Position numbers and translations under genes: made by a program. Shown piece by piece: positions 44,768 to 53,600 of a stretch of DNA of 64,000 nucleotides (its first letter is position 1; the number at the start of each line of letters is the position of its first letter). Below the pieces are notes generated by a model, which searched no databases, was not told the DNA's origin, and was given only the letters and a program-made list of their open reading frames with translations. This DNA is from Streptomyces rapamycinicus NRRL 5491 (GTDB taxonomy: Bacteria; Actinomycetota; Actinomycetes; Streptomycetales; Streptomycetaceae), in assembly GCF_024298965.1 (NCBI RefSeq), contig NZ_CP085193.1:8246001-8310000 (forward strand), read 5' to 3'.

Positions 44768-45579
44768 CCGCCATGACCTACCTCTCCCGGATCCGTATCA
44801 ATCCACTCCGCGCCGAGAGCCGCGTACTGCTGGCCAATCCCCGCGCGATGCACGCCGCCGTCGTGGGCGGCATCCCCGGAAGCCCGGACAGAGAGCGCCT
44901 TCTGTGGCGACTTGACGCTGACAATCCCCACCGGCCATACCTGTTCGTCCTCACCCGGTCCAAGCCCGACTGGACCCACATCGTTGAGAAGGCCGGATGG
45001 CCCGACGCCGAGGGGGAACACGCAGCCGTCCGCGACTACACCGCCCTCCTCGACCAGATCGCCACAGGACGGGAGTTCGCGTTCCGTCTGACCGCCAACC
45101 CGGTGCAGAACACTCAGAATCCGACTAGGCCCACGTCTGCCCAGGCAGCTCGCATTGCTGACGACTCAGAGGGTAAGCGCAGGCGGGGCTTCAGGATGGC
45201 CCATCGCACCGCAGCCGCACAGCTCGACTGGTTTCTCACCCGCGCTGAACGGTGGGGTTTCGAGATTCCCGTATCCCGCACCGATGCTCCTGCCCCCGGT
45301 CTGGCCCAAGCGACGGCCGACAGCGACTCCGGGGTTGAGAAGAGGGCCTGGGATCCGAACCCGGCGCGTGAGGTACGTATCACTGCCCACCGTCGCCACT
45401 CATTCACGAAGAACGGCAAAGGCCCCCGTGTCACCTTCCACAGCGTCACCTTCGAAGGCCGCCTGCGTGTCACCAACCCTGCCGCGTTCACCACCCGGCT
45501 CCTGGAAGGAATCGGCCCAGCCAAGGCCTATGGCTGCGGTCTACTCACCCTCGCCCCACTCCGAGGTCAGAAGGGCTGA
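44764..45579 (+). CDS. cas6e: Cas6e / Cse3 (CasE) crRNA endoribonuclease (locus 2)
   Basis: This repeat-cutting nuclease has 271 residues. The N-terminus TYLSRIRINPLRAESRVLL, the conserved His in RAMHAAV and the C-terminal loop GIGPAKAYGCGLLTL are all present. The GTG start shares four bases with the cas5e stop (GTGA). The ATG at 44773 begins exactly at the family N-terminus and is equally possible. It has an insertion before the final domain compared with loci 1 and 3. In a standard operon cas1 would follow. Here the operon stops and a cas3 gene faces it after 85 bases. Confidence 0.93.
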   Translation: MTAMTYLSRIRINPLRAESRVLLANPRAMHAAVVGGIPGSPDRERLLWRLDADNPHRPYLFVLTRSKPDWTHIVEKAGWPDAEGEHAAVRDYTALLDQIATGREFAFRLTANPVQNTQNPTRPTSAQAARIADDSEGKRRRGFRMAHRTAAAQLDWFLTRAERWGFEIPVSRTDAPAPGLAQATADSDSGVEKRAWDPNPAREVRITAHRRHSFTKNGKGPRVTFHSVTFEGRLRVTNPAAFTTRLLEGIGPAKAYGCGLLTLAPLRGQKG

Positions 45580-45664
45580 TGAGCTGACAATGGGGGAAAG
45601 GGTGGCCTTCAGGTGCTTCTTTGTAACGCCACGTTAAATACGCCGCGTTCCCTTCCACCGCCCC

Positions 45665-48610
45665 TCAGGCAACGGGGCCGTCGTCCATGAGCCCGAGAAC
45701 GGTGTCGAAGCGTAGCCGCCGTCCGGAAAGGACAGAGGTTCCATCGGCCTCGAGAACCAAAGCGCGGCTACGGCCCAGCCAAGGGTGCTTGTCCCAGCCA
45801 GGCGGGACATGGAGGGCTTCGGCCACCCCGCGGCGGCAACTCGCGGGGAGTCTCACCGTGCCTGCGAGAACGTCGTTGACCCATTCTTCATCCGGGAGGG
45901 CGCCGCCCTCCGCCAGAACATTTCCTGAAAAAGTCCGGTATCTCCTGCCATCCCGCCTCAGGAGGACGGCCTCCACGCCCGGATCCCCGTCCCGTACCAA
46001 GGCGGTCAGGCCGCTGTCGCCACTGCTGGGAGGAACGGTCAGGTAATGGAGACCGGCCAGCGTCGGCCCTTCTTTGTCACCGCGTCTTGTCAGAAGGTGA
46101 TGTGAGGCATTCTGTGCTCGTTTACGCTGTTCATCTTCCCAATGCCATCGGGCTGACTGTGCTGCGTCCCGCCACGGTGGCGGAGTCACATCCTCGCTGC
46201 CGTATCCGGCCGCCACGAGCGCGGGAATGTCCTTCGGGACGCTCCACGCGCCCTGTCGTCCGGCAGCCCTGAACACCAAAGCCGCCGTGCGCAGCAGCAG
46301 ATGGCGGTCGTAGAGGGATTCGGTACACGCAAGGAACCGTGGGATGCCACGGCCCCCCGCAGGCGGGTCGATGTCGTCTGCACCAGGGGTGGTGCCCCCG
46401 GAGGCGTATCCCGTGACGATCACGCGTGGCGAGGCAAGCCGAGCAGGGCGGAGCAGTTTGTCACCGCGGTGCAGACGGCCGATTCTCTGCAGCAGCAGGT
46501 CGATCGGGGCCATGTCTGTGATCAGAAGGTCCACGTCGACATCAAATGCCTGTTCAGCCACCTGGGTGGCGACCACGACGAATCGAGTGGGCCGCTCCCG
46601 TCCCGGGCCATCTTGTTGCGGGGCTAGCTGGTGCAGGCAGTGCGCCGTGCGATCGGCGCGTATTCCGAGGGGGAGCTGCTCGTGCAGCAGTACCACTTCG
46701 TCACCGAAGCGCTCACGCAACGCGGTGCAGAGTGTCTGGGCCCGCGCCACGCTGTTGCGGATGACCAGGGCGCATCCGCCGTGTGTCAGTTCCTCCTCGA
46801 GCCGATCGGCGACAGCAGAGTCGGCGGCGTCCTGTGCCATCCGACGCAGAGCAGGATCGGCATGTGGTTGCGGGACCGGCTCCGGCATGAGTTCGACCGT
46901 GAGGGGTAGGTCCGCACGTCGGCTCACACAGGATGGTGCGGTGGAACGGTGTCCGGTGCCTTCCGGCGCTCTCCAGGCCGCAGTGATGGAAGGGTAGCCC
47001 CAAGGGTGGCTGAGATCGTCAGCCGTGTACTCCTCACGTCCTGCGGCCCCCGCGAGATAGGCGTCCACCAGAGCCTGACGCTGCGCGGCCGGCAGCGTCG
47101 CGGACAGCAGTACCACAGGTACGCCTGCCTGGCCGAACCAGCGCAAGCCCTCCAGCAGGAACTGCGAAGAGTAGACGTCGGTGGCGTGGACCTCGTCGAG
47201 CACGACGACTTTGCCCATCAGCCCTGCCATACGGAGCATCACGAACTTGGTGCGGGTCGTGGCGTACAGCAGCTGGTCAAGAGGCGCGACGACGAAGGGG
47301 CACAGAAGCCCGCGCCCGTACCCGAAGAACCACTCGGCAGGTACCTGCGATCCCGATGGTTCAGCGTGTGCCTGCCCACTGCCTCCGGGTACGCACCGAC
47401 CGCCCTCCGCGGGCTCTCCGCATTCGCCGACTGCGCCGAGCCGAGCCTCGGGTGGTTCGCTCAGCAGCGCGCTCCAGTCCTTGTTGAGGATACGTTTTCC
47501 GTGCAGCAGGGAGACGCGCGCGGCCAAGTTCGAGTCAATGCGGCTCACCCACTGTCTGACCTGCCCGAACATGGGATCATGAGTCGCCCATTCCGGCATA
47601 CCGACAAACACGCCGTCCGCGCCGAATTTCGCAGCCAGAACTTCCGCCGCCATCAGCCCGGCCCAGGTCTTGCCGTCTCCCATAGGAGCCTCGACGATCA
47701 ATAGCCCCGGAGCCTCCATCTGCCGTGCCGTCTCCACGGCCAGCACCTGCGATGGACGCGGCTCGCACCCGAACCGCCGCACGAAAGCGTCGGATTCGGG
47801 CTCGGGCAATTCCCCCCAGCCACCCCGCAGGCCGATCTTGGCCCATGCTTTGCTGGCACGATCCCGCGCGCGGGCGAAGCTCACCTCACCCAGAGAGTCG
47901 ACACCGGGGAACTGCTTGGAACCGCTGGCGATCCAGTCCGCCATCACGACAAACCCGCTCAGGTGCAACTGGGCAGCCCGCGTCGGCACCAGCACAGGCG
48001 CGAGGGCCGCAAACGAGCCCAGCTCCAGCTCCTCGGTCAGGCGCTGAACGAGGGCCCGCTGCACTGTCGCCCAGCGCCCGTCGCCCTCCAGCTGGCCACG
48101 CGCTCTGGGGTCCGGCCTCAGGGCACTCGCGACGGGAAAGAAGCCATGATGGCCTGCCACAATCGGCCATACCCAAGCGATCTGCTCGTCCGGCCATTCA
48201 GCATCCCTGAGCAGCCATTGCAGCAGGTGTCCTCCGGCACGCCCGTGATGCCAATCGAACCGCTGGGCGGTCGGCTCATGCCAACGCAGCCCAGCCGCCC
48301 GTACCGCCGCAGCCTCGGCCTGCCACCTCCTCTGGAAGGCTGGAGTGGCCTTCCCGCAGTCGTGCACTCCGCAGAGCCACACGAACAACCCCCGCCCCCT
48401 GCCCGTACCTCCGGCGATCTCGTCAAGCAGTCGCCGGGTGGACGGAGCCAAAAACCGCTCCCACATGACGTCGGCGACGGCCGCGGTGTCCAGCATGTGC
48501 GACAGCAGCAGATTCATTGTCCCGTCGGCATGGCTGGGCGTCTTTCCCACCAAGACACCCAGCGCCGCGAGGACGTCCAGCCCGTCCTGCGGCGTCGAAC
48601 CGTTGGCCAT
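45665..48610 (-). CDS. cas3: Cas3 helicase-nuclease, stand-alone, antisense to locus 2
   Basis: This interference nuclease-helicase unwinds and degrades DNA marked by Cascade; 981 residues. The HD nuclease motif is CGVHDCGKATPAF with WHHGRAGGH and AGHHGFF. Helicase motifs are EAPMGDGKT (Walker A), VVLDEVHATDVYS (a DEVH rather than DEAH box), LLSATLP, VVVATQVAEQAFDVDVDLL and QRIGRLHRG. The ATG at 48610 follows AGAGGGGGAAC; the open frame extends 16 codons further. It is convergent with cas6e, so it is expressed separately from Cascade. Adjacency makes it the likely partner of the locus 2 Cascade, which has no other cas3. Confidence 0.95.
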   Translation of the reverse strand: MANGSTPQDGLDVLAALGVLVGKTPSHADGTMNLLLSHMLDTAAVADVMWERFLAPSTRRLLDEIAGGTGRGRGLFVWLCGVHDCGKATPAFQRRWQAEAAAVRAAGLRWHEPTAQRFDWHHGRAGGHLLQWLLRDAEWPDEQIAWVWPIVAGHHGFFPVASALRPDPRARGQLEGDGRWATVQRALVQRLTEELELGSFAALAPVLVPTRAAQLHLSGFVVMADWIASGSKQFPGVDSLGEVSFARARDRASKAWAKIGLRGGWGELPEPESDAFVRRFGCEPRPSQVLAVETARQMEAPGLLIVEAPMGDGKTWAGLMAAEVLAAKFGADGVFVGMPEWATHDPMFGQVRQWVSRIDSNLAARVSLLHGKRILNKDWSALLSEPPEARLGAVGECGEPAEGGRCVPGGSGQAHAEPSGSQVPAEWFFGYGRGLLCPFVVAPLDQLLYATTRTKFVMLRMAGLMGKVVVLDEVHATDVYSSQFLLEGLRWFGQAGVPVVLLSATLPAAQRQALVDAYLAGAAGREEYTADDLSHPWGYPSITAAWRAPEGTGHRSTAPSCVSRRADLPLTVELMPEPVPQPHADPALRRMAQDAADSAVADRLEEELTHGGCALVIRNSVARAQTLCTALRERFGDEVVLLHEQLPLGIRADRTAHCLHQLAPQQDGPGRERPTRFVVVATQVAEQAFDVDVDLLITDMAPIDLLLQRIGRLHRGDKLLRPARLASPRVIVTGYASGGTTPGADDIDPPAGGRGIPRFLACTESLYDRHLLLRTAALVFRAAGRQGAWSVPKDIPALVAAGYGSEDVTPPPWRDAAQSARWHWEDEQRKRAQNASHHLLTRRGDKEGPTLAGLHYLTVPPSSGDSGLTALVRDGDPGVEAVLLRRDGRRYRTFSGNVLAEGGALPDEEWVNDVLAGTVRLPASCRRGVAEALHVPPGWDKHPWLGRSRALVLEADGTSVLSGRRLRFDTVLGLMDDGPVA

Positions 48611-48724
48611 GTTCCCCCTCTGCGCCGCGCAGTTCCTCTGGCGATACCACATGGGCAATTACCTGCGGGGTGACATCATGCCGCTGTGAGAGGCGACGCC
48701 ACCCCGCCGAACAGGGCGATCAGC

Positions 48725-49930
48725 ATGAGTTTCAGCCACGACCTGATGACGGATTGGATCCCCGACGCTCTCGGCGCCGCCGCCGTCACCCAGGCGCTGG
48801 CCGATGGAACCCTGTCTGCGCCGCCTCAGCTCGACATCGGGTGGCTTCGGGTCCCACTCGCCCGGCGCACGGAAGACATACCCGTCGTGGACTCGACCGC
48901 ACGCGCCCACATGCACCTCCTGGTCGAACGATCCTTACACCACCACCGACCACACCCTGAGGTACTCAGCTACCGCTCAACAGACTGGGACTACCGCCGC
49001 GCCTACCGCGCGAGACGGGACCGAATGCACGCGCTCGGACGCCAGACGGAGCTACCGCTCGTACTGAAACTCGACATCCACCGATTCGGGGAGTCGCTCC
49101 CTCTGCACGTGCTGCTCGATGCGCCCTGGATGACCGACACGCTCGCCCAGCAGCTGACGGAACTGCACCACAAGACCGGCCGCTCGCTCTTTCCCGGGCA
49201 TCGCTGGGCCAATCGGCTCGGCACAGCAGCCTTACACCCGATCGACGCGCGACTCACCGCGATGGCGCCGGATCGGTGGATCCGCTGGGGCGACGACTGG
49301 CATGTCTTCGTTCACGACACCGCCGAAGCTGAGCATGTCCGTGCCGCAGTAAAAGCCGGACTCGAAGCCCTCGGGCTTCGCCTGTCAGCGGAGAAGAGCA
49401 CCACCGAACCGGTGGCCACCGTATTCGCCGGGCCAGCACGCGATGTCGCAGGGAACCCACCAGAGGTGTGGCGCCGCGGCATACAAAACAACGACGCGCG
49501 CGCCCTCAGATACGCCCTGCCCCGCATAGACCCCGAAGCGGAGGTGTCCCGGCGCATCCCCGGAATCGTGCGCGCGCAGCCGACACTGCTGCCGCGTGCC
49601 GTCTACTACCTCGACCGCGCCGTGAACACACCGGCAGGCCATGAGGCCGTGCGGGAACTGTTGGAAGCAGCCCATCCGGATCTGTTTTCGGTCGCCCGAC
49701 TGCTCGCTCTCGCCGGTCGGCACCAAGAAGTAGCCTCGTATGTCCCCGACAGATTGCTGGCCCTGGCCGCCGACTGCGGGATCGCCGCACTGCAGGAACT
49801 GGCAGCGCGCGTCGCCGTCTGTACCGGACGCCGGGATGTGTTGCCTGAACCATCTCAACGCCTGCACCAGTGGATCGCCCAGGGAGCGCATGTCCGGCAT
49901 CATCCGCCCTCTGTGGCTACCCTCCTGTGA
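48725..49930 (+). CDS. Divergent Abi-like reverse transcriptase with helical C-terminal domain
   Basis: The 401-residue protein has a reverse-transcriptase palm. Motif A is LVLKLDIHRFGESL (Asp117). A motif-B-like stretch is FPGHRWANRLGTAALHPID, motif C is RWIRWGDDWHVFV (Asp190-Asp191 in WGDD instead of YADD), and motif D is LGLRLSAEKST. All three catalytic aspartates are kept, so polymerase activity is plausible. Residues of about 275-400 are all-helical, as in abortive-infection (Abi) and other defence reverse transcriptases. No maturase, Cas1 fusion, retron RNA or diversity-generating repeat was seen. The ATG at 48725 is preferred; GTG 48686 would add 13 residues. It is divergent from cas3 and 51 bases before the nucleotidyltransferase gene, probably one transcript. 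Substrate and product unknown. Confidence 0.7.
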   Translation: MSFSHDLMTDWIPDALGAAAVTQALADGTLSAPPQLDIGWLRVPLARRTEDIPVVDSTARAHMHLLVERSLHHHRPHPEVLSYRSTDWDYRRAYRARRDRMHALGRQTELPLVLKLDIHRFGESLPLHVLLDAPWMTDTLAQQLTELHHKTGRSLFPGHRWANRLGTAALHPIDARLTAMAPDRWIRWGDDWHVFVHDTAEAEHVRAAVKAGLEALGLRLSAEKSTTEPVATVFAGPARDVAGNPPEVWRRGIQNNDARALRYALPRIDPEAEVSRRIPGIVRAQPTLLPRAVYYLDRAVNTPAGHEAVRELLEAAHPDLFSVARLLALAGRHQEVASYVPDRLLALAADCGIAALQELAARVAVCTGRRDVLPEPSQRLHQWIAQGAHVRHHPPSVATLL

Positions 49931-49981
49931 CGCTGGCGCTCTACCGAGCCGGGTGCGGACACATAACCAAGGAGGCACCGA

Positions 49982-50887
49982 GTGGACGGTCGACCCGCAC
50001 GATGGGATGGGGCGGGCAAAGACGCGCTTCCCACAAGTGACCGCCAACTGATCCAATCCGTAGCAGCGGTCCTCTCGAGTATCGATCAACTACTGCCACC
50101 GGATGTCTGGCATCTCAAGGGGTCCGCGGCGATCCTGGGCTGGATAGGCCCCACGGCACGCCTGCCGAACGATGTGGACCTGGCCATGTCGGCGAGCGCA
50201 GGGGAGTTGCTGTTGTCCACCTCCGAACTGCCGCCCGGCCCGAAGGGGGAGCGACTTCAGCTACTGCGCTCGGAGCCTGTCGTGTTCAGCTCACCTGACA
50301 AAGCCACGGTGTACCGCGCGTTGGTGAAGATACAGTCGGGGGAGGACCACGAGCAGGTGCTGCTCAACGTCCTGCTGGTACCGGACTCCGAAGTCGCCGA
50401 CGACACACGAACCGCACTGCTGGACTTTCCTGCCTGGCCTTCCCCGGTCACGGTGCCGACGGCGACCCTCAGCCGGTGCCTGGCCCAGAAGCTGTTGCGC
50501 TACACACGACAGCGTGGCGGTGGCAAAATCAACACGCGCTGGACCGACCTCATCGACTTCCTGCTGGCTGCCGAAAGCCCAAGCGCTCCCCAGCTGCTCC
50601 TTGATGCCGTACGCAGTGATGTCGCGCTGGAGTTCACGGCCATGGGGCGCCAATGGCCGACACACCTCCCGCCACCGCCGACGGAATGGCTGGATTTCTG
50701 GGACACGGCAACCTTCCGCTATGGGCTGGCATTCGGCCGCCTGCCCGAGGCGGTAGACCAGCTGGCCCACTTCTGGAGTCCAGTACTGCAGACACCAGTG
50801 GCCGCGTACGGTCCAGTAACCGCCCAGGCAGCGGAGGACGCGCCGCAGCTGTGGTCATGTACCAGATGGCAGTGGGCAACCCCATGA
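49982..50887 (+). CDS. AbiEii-like nucleotidyltransferase
   Basis: The 301-residue protein resembles the DNA-polymerase-beta superfamily nucleotidyltransferases of the AbiEii/AbiGii type, the toxin half of bacterial anti-phage systems. It shows LKGSAAILGWIG (for the family's GGTAL-like helix), the metal-binding NDVDLAM (Asp64 and Asp66 region), and a later LAQKLLRYTRQRGGG plus RWTDLIDFLLA, the place of the family's KLxA and RDLxD elements. The GTG start has AAGGAGG six bases upstream. No AbiEi-type antitoxin is adjacent. It follows the reverse transcriptase, and the opposing operon ends nine bases after it. Role in defence is inference. Confidence 0.65.
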   Translation: MDGRPARWDGAGKDALPTSDRQLIQSVAAVLSSIDQLLPPDVWHLKGSAAILGWIGPTARLPNDVDLAMSASAGELLLSTSELPPGPKGERLQLLRSEPVVFSSPDKATVYRALVKIQSGEDHEQVLLNVLLVPDSEVADDTRTALLDFPAWPSPVTVPTATLSRCLAQKLLRYTRQRGGGKINTRWTDLIDFLLAAESPSAPQLLLDAVRSDVALEFTAMGRQWPTHLPPPPTEWLDFWDTATFRYGLAFGRLPEAVDQLAHFWSPVLQTPVAAYGPVTAQAAEDAPQLWSCTRWQWATP

Positions 50888-50895
50888 CCTGCCCG

Positions 50896-52260
50896 TTACG
50901 TGTCCGCCGCACTCTTGTCGTGCCCGGAGTCGAAGATCAGGGCAAGCCGAGCATGTGCACTGGACGGCAGATGCATATGCCACCAGCCACGCCACCGCAG
51001 GGCATGCGCCAGATGGTGGAAGCCCGGCGTTCCGGGCCCCGCTTTCCAAAGACCGGAGAGGAATTCAACGACCGAGTCGGCAGCATCGATACTGAGCGGT
51101 TCACCGAACACATGCAGGACGCGCTCTCGGTGCACTGTGCCTTTGAGGGTCTTGGTCACATGCAGGCTGAAGTGTGCGTGGCGGCGGGCAGTGCCGAGTC
51201 CTGCTTCGCCCAGCCGCGCCAGACCGGCTCCACTGTGCATCTGGCCGGCGGTCCAATCGTTAGCTGTGGTCACTGCCGTCCTCAGCAGCGCCGCATCCGA
51301 GACGATGCCGGACAGACCATCGCCCAGAGTCGCGAAGAGCGTGCCTCCGGCAGCGGCCGCGTCGCTCATCGTCCGAAGGTGTCCCAGCAGCAACGACTCC
51401 CGGTGAACGCGTAGCTGGTAGGCCCGGCGCAGCACATCCGCCAGCGGCAGGGATCCGTTCAGCCACATCGTGGCCAGGGGAAGCATCTGATGCGCGTTGC
51501 CTTCCGTAAGACGCGCGCCCCACCGCCGTCGGCAGGGGGTGCCCCATTCGATGTCGTGGACATCGCTCACCACGTAGATACCCCATTGCGGGGGTGCCGC
51601 TGAGAAGGCTTCCCAGGCGTCTGCCGACTGCAGTCCAGGAAAACGTGGATCTTCTTCCGGCCCAGCCCCTAAGCCCGTCTCCCGGCTGCCCAGTGGACGG
51701 ACGAGTACACCTGCCAGCAGCGAGGCACCCTGCCTTACGGAGAGGAGCCTCGGGACTTGCCCCAGCACGTCGTCGGCTCGGAACGGTTGCAGGTCCGGCC
51801 AATCCCGGCGCATCCGCGCGGCCATCGATATGCCGTAACAGGCACGCAGTAACCTCTCGCGCCGCGCATCACTGTCCCCGGCAAGCGATATGTGGTCCAA
51901 TGCCCAGCCGTGCCGGACACCACCACCCGCAGGCCCGGATCCCAGCAAATCCTCGAAGACGCCTACCGGAGGGGAATGCTTCCCAGCCCGGACCAGGACC
52001 AGATCCTTGCCGTAATACGAAGGATTCCACTCGGCGCCGAAGTTTCGACCGATGGTGTTCAAGCTGTGACGCACCCGCTCAAGGCCCGCCTCGTGGTCCC
52101 CGCTGTCCTCCACACTGGCTCGCAAGGCGCTCGTGACAACAACCACAGTCGCCTGCCGGCGATCAGCCTGGGCGAAGTGGGCCAGCACATCGCCGGTGTC
52201 CACACACCCGGACGGGTACCCGGGAGCATGCCGCGGTGGCCACGAGAACGCAGGCATCAT
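50896..52260 (-). CDS. Unknown protein, last gene of three-gene cassette operon (454 aa)
   Basis: I do not recognise this 454-residue protein. It is soluble-looking, rich in Ala, Arg and Trp, with possible motifs ATVVVVTSALRASVEDSG, IGRNFGAEWNPSYYGKDLVLVR, WGIYVVSDVHDIEWGTP and FSLHVTKTLKGTVHRER. No transmembrane segment, nucleotide loop or nuclease motif is clear. The ATG at 52260 was chosen because it overlaps the stop of the preceding gene (ATGA); the open frame extends 102 codons further inside that gene. It is thus translationally coupled to the membrane protein. It ends nine bases from the convergent nucleotidyltransferase gene. Confidence 0.65.
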   Translation of the reverse strand: MMPAFSWPPRHAPGYPSGCVDTGDVLAHFAQADRRQATVVVVTSALRASVEDSGDHEAGLERVRHSLNTIGRNFGAEWNPSYYGKDLVLVRAGKHSPPVGVFEDLLGSGPAGGGVRHGWALDHISLAGDSDARRERLLRACYGISMAARMRRDWPDLQPFRADDVLGQVPRLLSVRQGASLLAGVLVRPLGSRETGLGAGPEEDPRFPGLQSADAWEAFSAAPPQWGIYVVSDVHDIEWGTPCRRRWGARLTEGNAHQMLPLATMWLNGSLPLADVLRRAYQLRVHRESLLLGHLRTMSDAAAAGGTLFATLGDGLSGIVSDAALLRTAVTTANDWTAGQMHSGAGLARLGEAGLGTARRHAHFSLHVTKTLKGTVHRERVLHVFGEPLSIDAADSVVEFLSGLWKAGPGTPGFHHLAHALRWRGWWHMHLPSSAHARLALIFDSGHDKSAADT

Positions 52261-53600
52261 CTCCGCCTCCGCCGTCTGCGGCGGAAAAGGTCCACAAACA
52301 GCCTGCGCAGCCCCGGGAAGAACGTCACAAGGACCACCGTGGCCACCATAGTGACGGATAAGGTCCGCCACAGCAGCGACGCTCCCGCTTGGGGCAGTCC
52401 TTGCCAGACAGCAAGTCCCGTGGTCAGCGGCAACCCTACGGCCGCGAGAAGTCCCAGGATGGCGTTGGTCGTCTCCGTCTCTGCGGATTGCACCTGGCGG
52501 GACAGCTCGCCTAGGTCGTTGATCAGGCTCTGCAGTGACTGCTGCAAGCCAGCACTCTGTTGCCAAGCACGCATCATGGCGTCAACGGTGCCTTGCCGAC
52601 CGAAGTCAGCTGTCCAGTAGCTGCGGCGGAAGACAAGCAGATCCCTCTCCAGCTGCGCCACTTTCCGCCGCCGGGGTTCGTGCTCCCCGATCCGCGCCAC
52701 TTCGTGGCCGAATGCGTCCAACACGATCTGCTGCAATCGGGCCAGAGCCAAGGCATCCGCATACAGCGTCGTCAGGTGATAGCTCGTGCCGTCGTAGTAG
52801 TTGAGCGGAACGTCGCGACCCGGGTCCCGCTCGGTGCCCACCAGCGTCAGCCCACGGACTCCCAGCACACCACGCACCTTGGTAGGAAGTGGCAGGCGCA
52901 TACCCTGGAGCTGCTCAAGAGCCTCAGGACCCGGTGGATAAAGCGTCGCGTGGTGCATGTGCCACAGCCACTGGTCGATGGAGTTCCAACCCTGCTGCAA
53001 ACGCCCCGGATGCAGCCGCAGATGACCGCTGCGAGGAGTGACGAGTGTGCAGTGCACCGCCTCACGCTCAGTGACTGCGATCCGGCATCCCGGCGGTAAT
53101 TGTTGTGCCACCCAAGCACGATGGACACCCTGCCCATGATGCTCATCGACATCGGCGCACTCCTGTAGCGTTTTCGGGAGTCGCGCGGGCGCATCTGGAG
53201 GCAGAGCGCCGTGTAGCAGTGCCACGCCGTTCGCCTCCGCCGGTGAATCCATCTCCTTCAAAGCGCCGAGTGTCGCATCGTTGAGGCGAACCAACTCAAC
53301 CGCCGATAGCTGGAATCGGGCGGGTGACTCTGCCGTATCGGGCAATTCCCGATGCCAGCGCACCTGCGGACCCCACAGGAGTGGGCCGAGACGGCGCTGC
53401 GTATACGCCGCACGGCGGGAGGCGCTGGACACCACCTCGTCAGGTCGGCCAACACGCCAGCGCCTTTCCAACGGCCCCGGACGGAAGGGAGCAGCCGGAG
53501 GCTCTGAGATGTGGACAGCCACGATCAGGACCGTATCTCTGCGGATCAGCGCGAGCGGATCGTCACCCCCAGCCAAGCTTGGATGACGCACCCGGCTCAT
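52257..53600 (-). CDS. Protein with C-terminal helical stalk and two transmembrane helices (447 aa)
   Basis: This 447-residue protein has an N-terminal globular part (about 1-290). A long amphipathic helical region follows (about 290-375: RRKVAQLERDLLVFRRSYW, LQQSLQSLINDLGELSRQVQS). Two transmembrane helices come next (about 381-403 GLLAAVGLPLTTGLAVW and 409-431 TLSVTMVATVVLVTFF), and the protein ends in an Arg-rich tail. This layout resembles CorA-type channels and membrane-perforating effectors of defence systems, but the CorA GMN signature is absent and I cannot name a family. It is coupled by four-base overlaps (ATGA) to the genes on both sides. A membrane-targeting effector role is a hypothesis. 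Confidence 0.65.
   Translation of the reverse strand: MSRVRHPSLAGGDDPLALIRRDTVLIVAVHISEPPAAPFRPGPLERRWRVGRPDEVVSSASRRAAYTQRRLGPLLWGPQVRWHRELPDTAESPARFQLSAVELVRLNDATLGALKEMDSPAEANGVALLHGALPPDAPARLPKTLQECADVDEHHGQGVHRAWVAQQLPPGCRIAVTEREAVHCTLVTPRSGHLRLHPGRLQQGWNSIDQWLWHMHHATLYPPGPEALEQLQGMRLPLPTKVRGVLGVRGLTLVGTERDPGRDVPLNYYDGTSYHLTTLYADALALARLQQIVLDAFGHEVARIGEHEPRRRKVAQLERDLLVFRRSYWTADFGRQGTVDAMMRAWQQSAGLQQSLQSLINDLGELSRQVQSAETETTNAILGLLAAVGLPLTTGLAVWQGLPQAGASLLWRTLSVTMVATVVLVTFFPGLRRLFVDLFRRRRRRRR

Noticed and set aside
48686..49930. Reverse transcriptase as a retron, group II intron or diversity-generating element
   Set aside because: No msr-msd-like RNA region, no maturase or endonuclease domain, no intron ends, and no template/variable repeat pair were seen nearby.
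52260..52566. 102-codon N-terminal extension of the 454 aa cassette protein
   Set aside because: It lies wholly inside the coupled upstream gene in another frame, and the ATGA overlap at 52260 explains the start.
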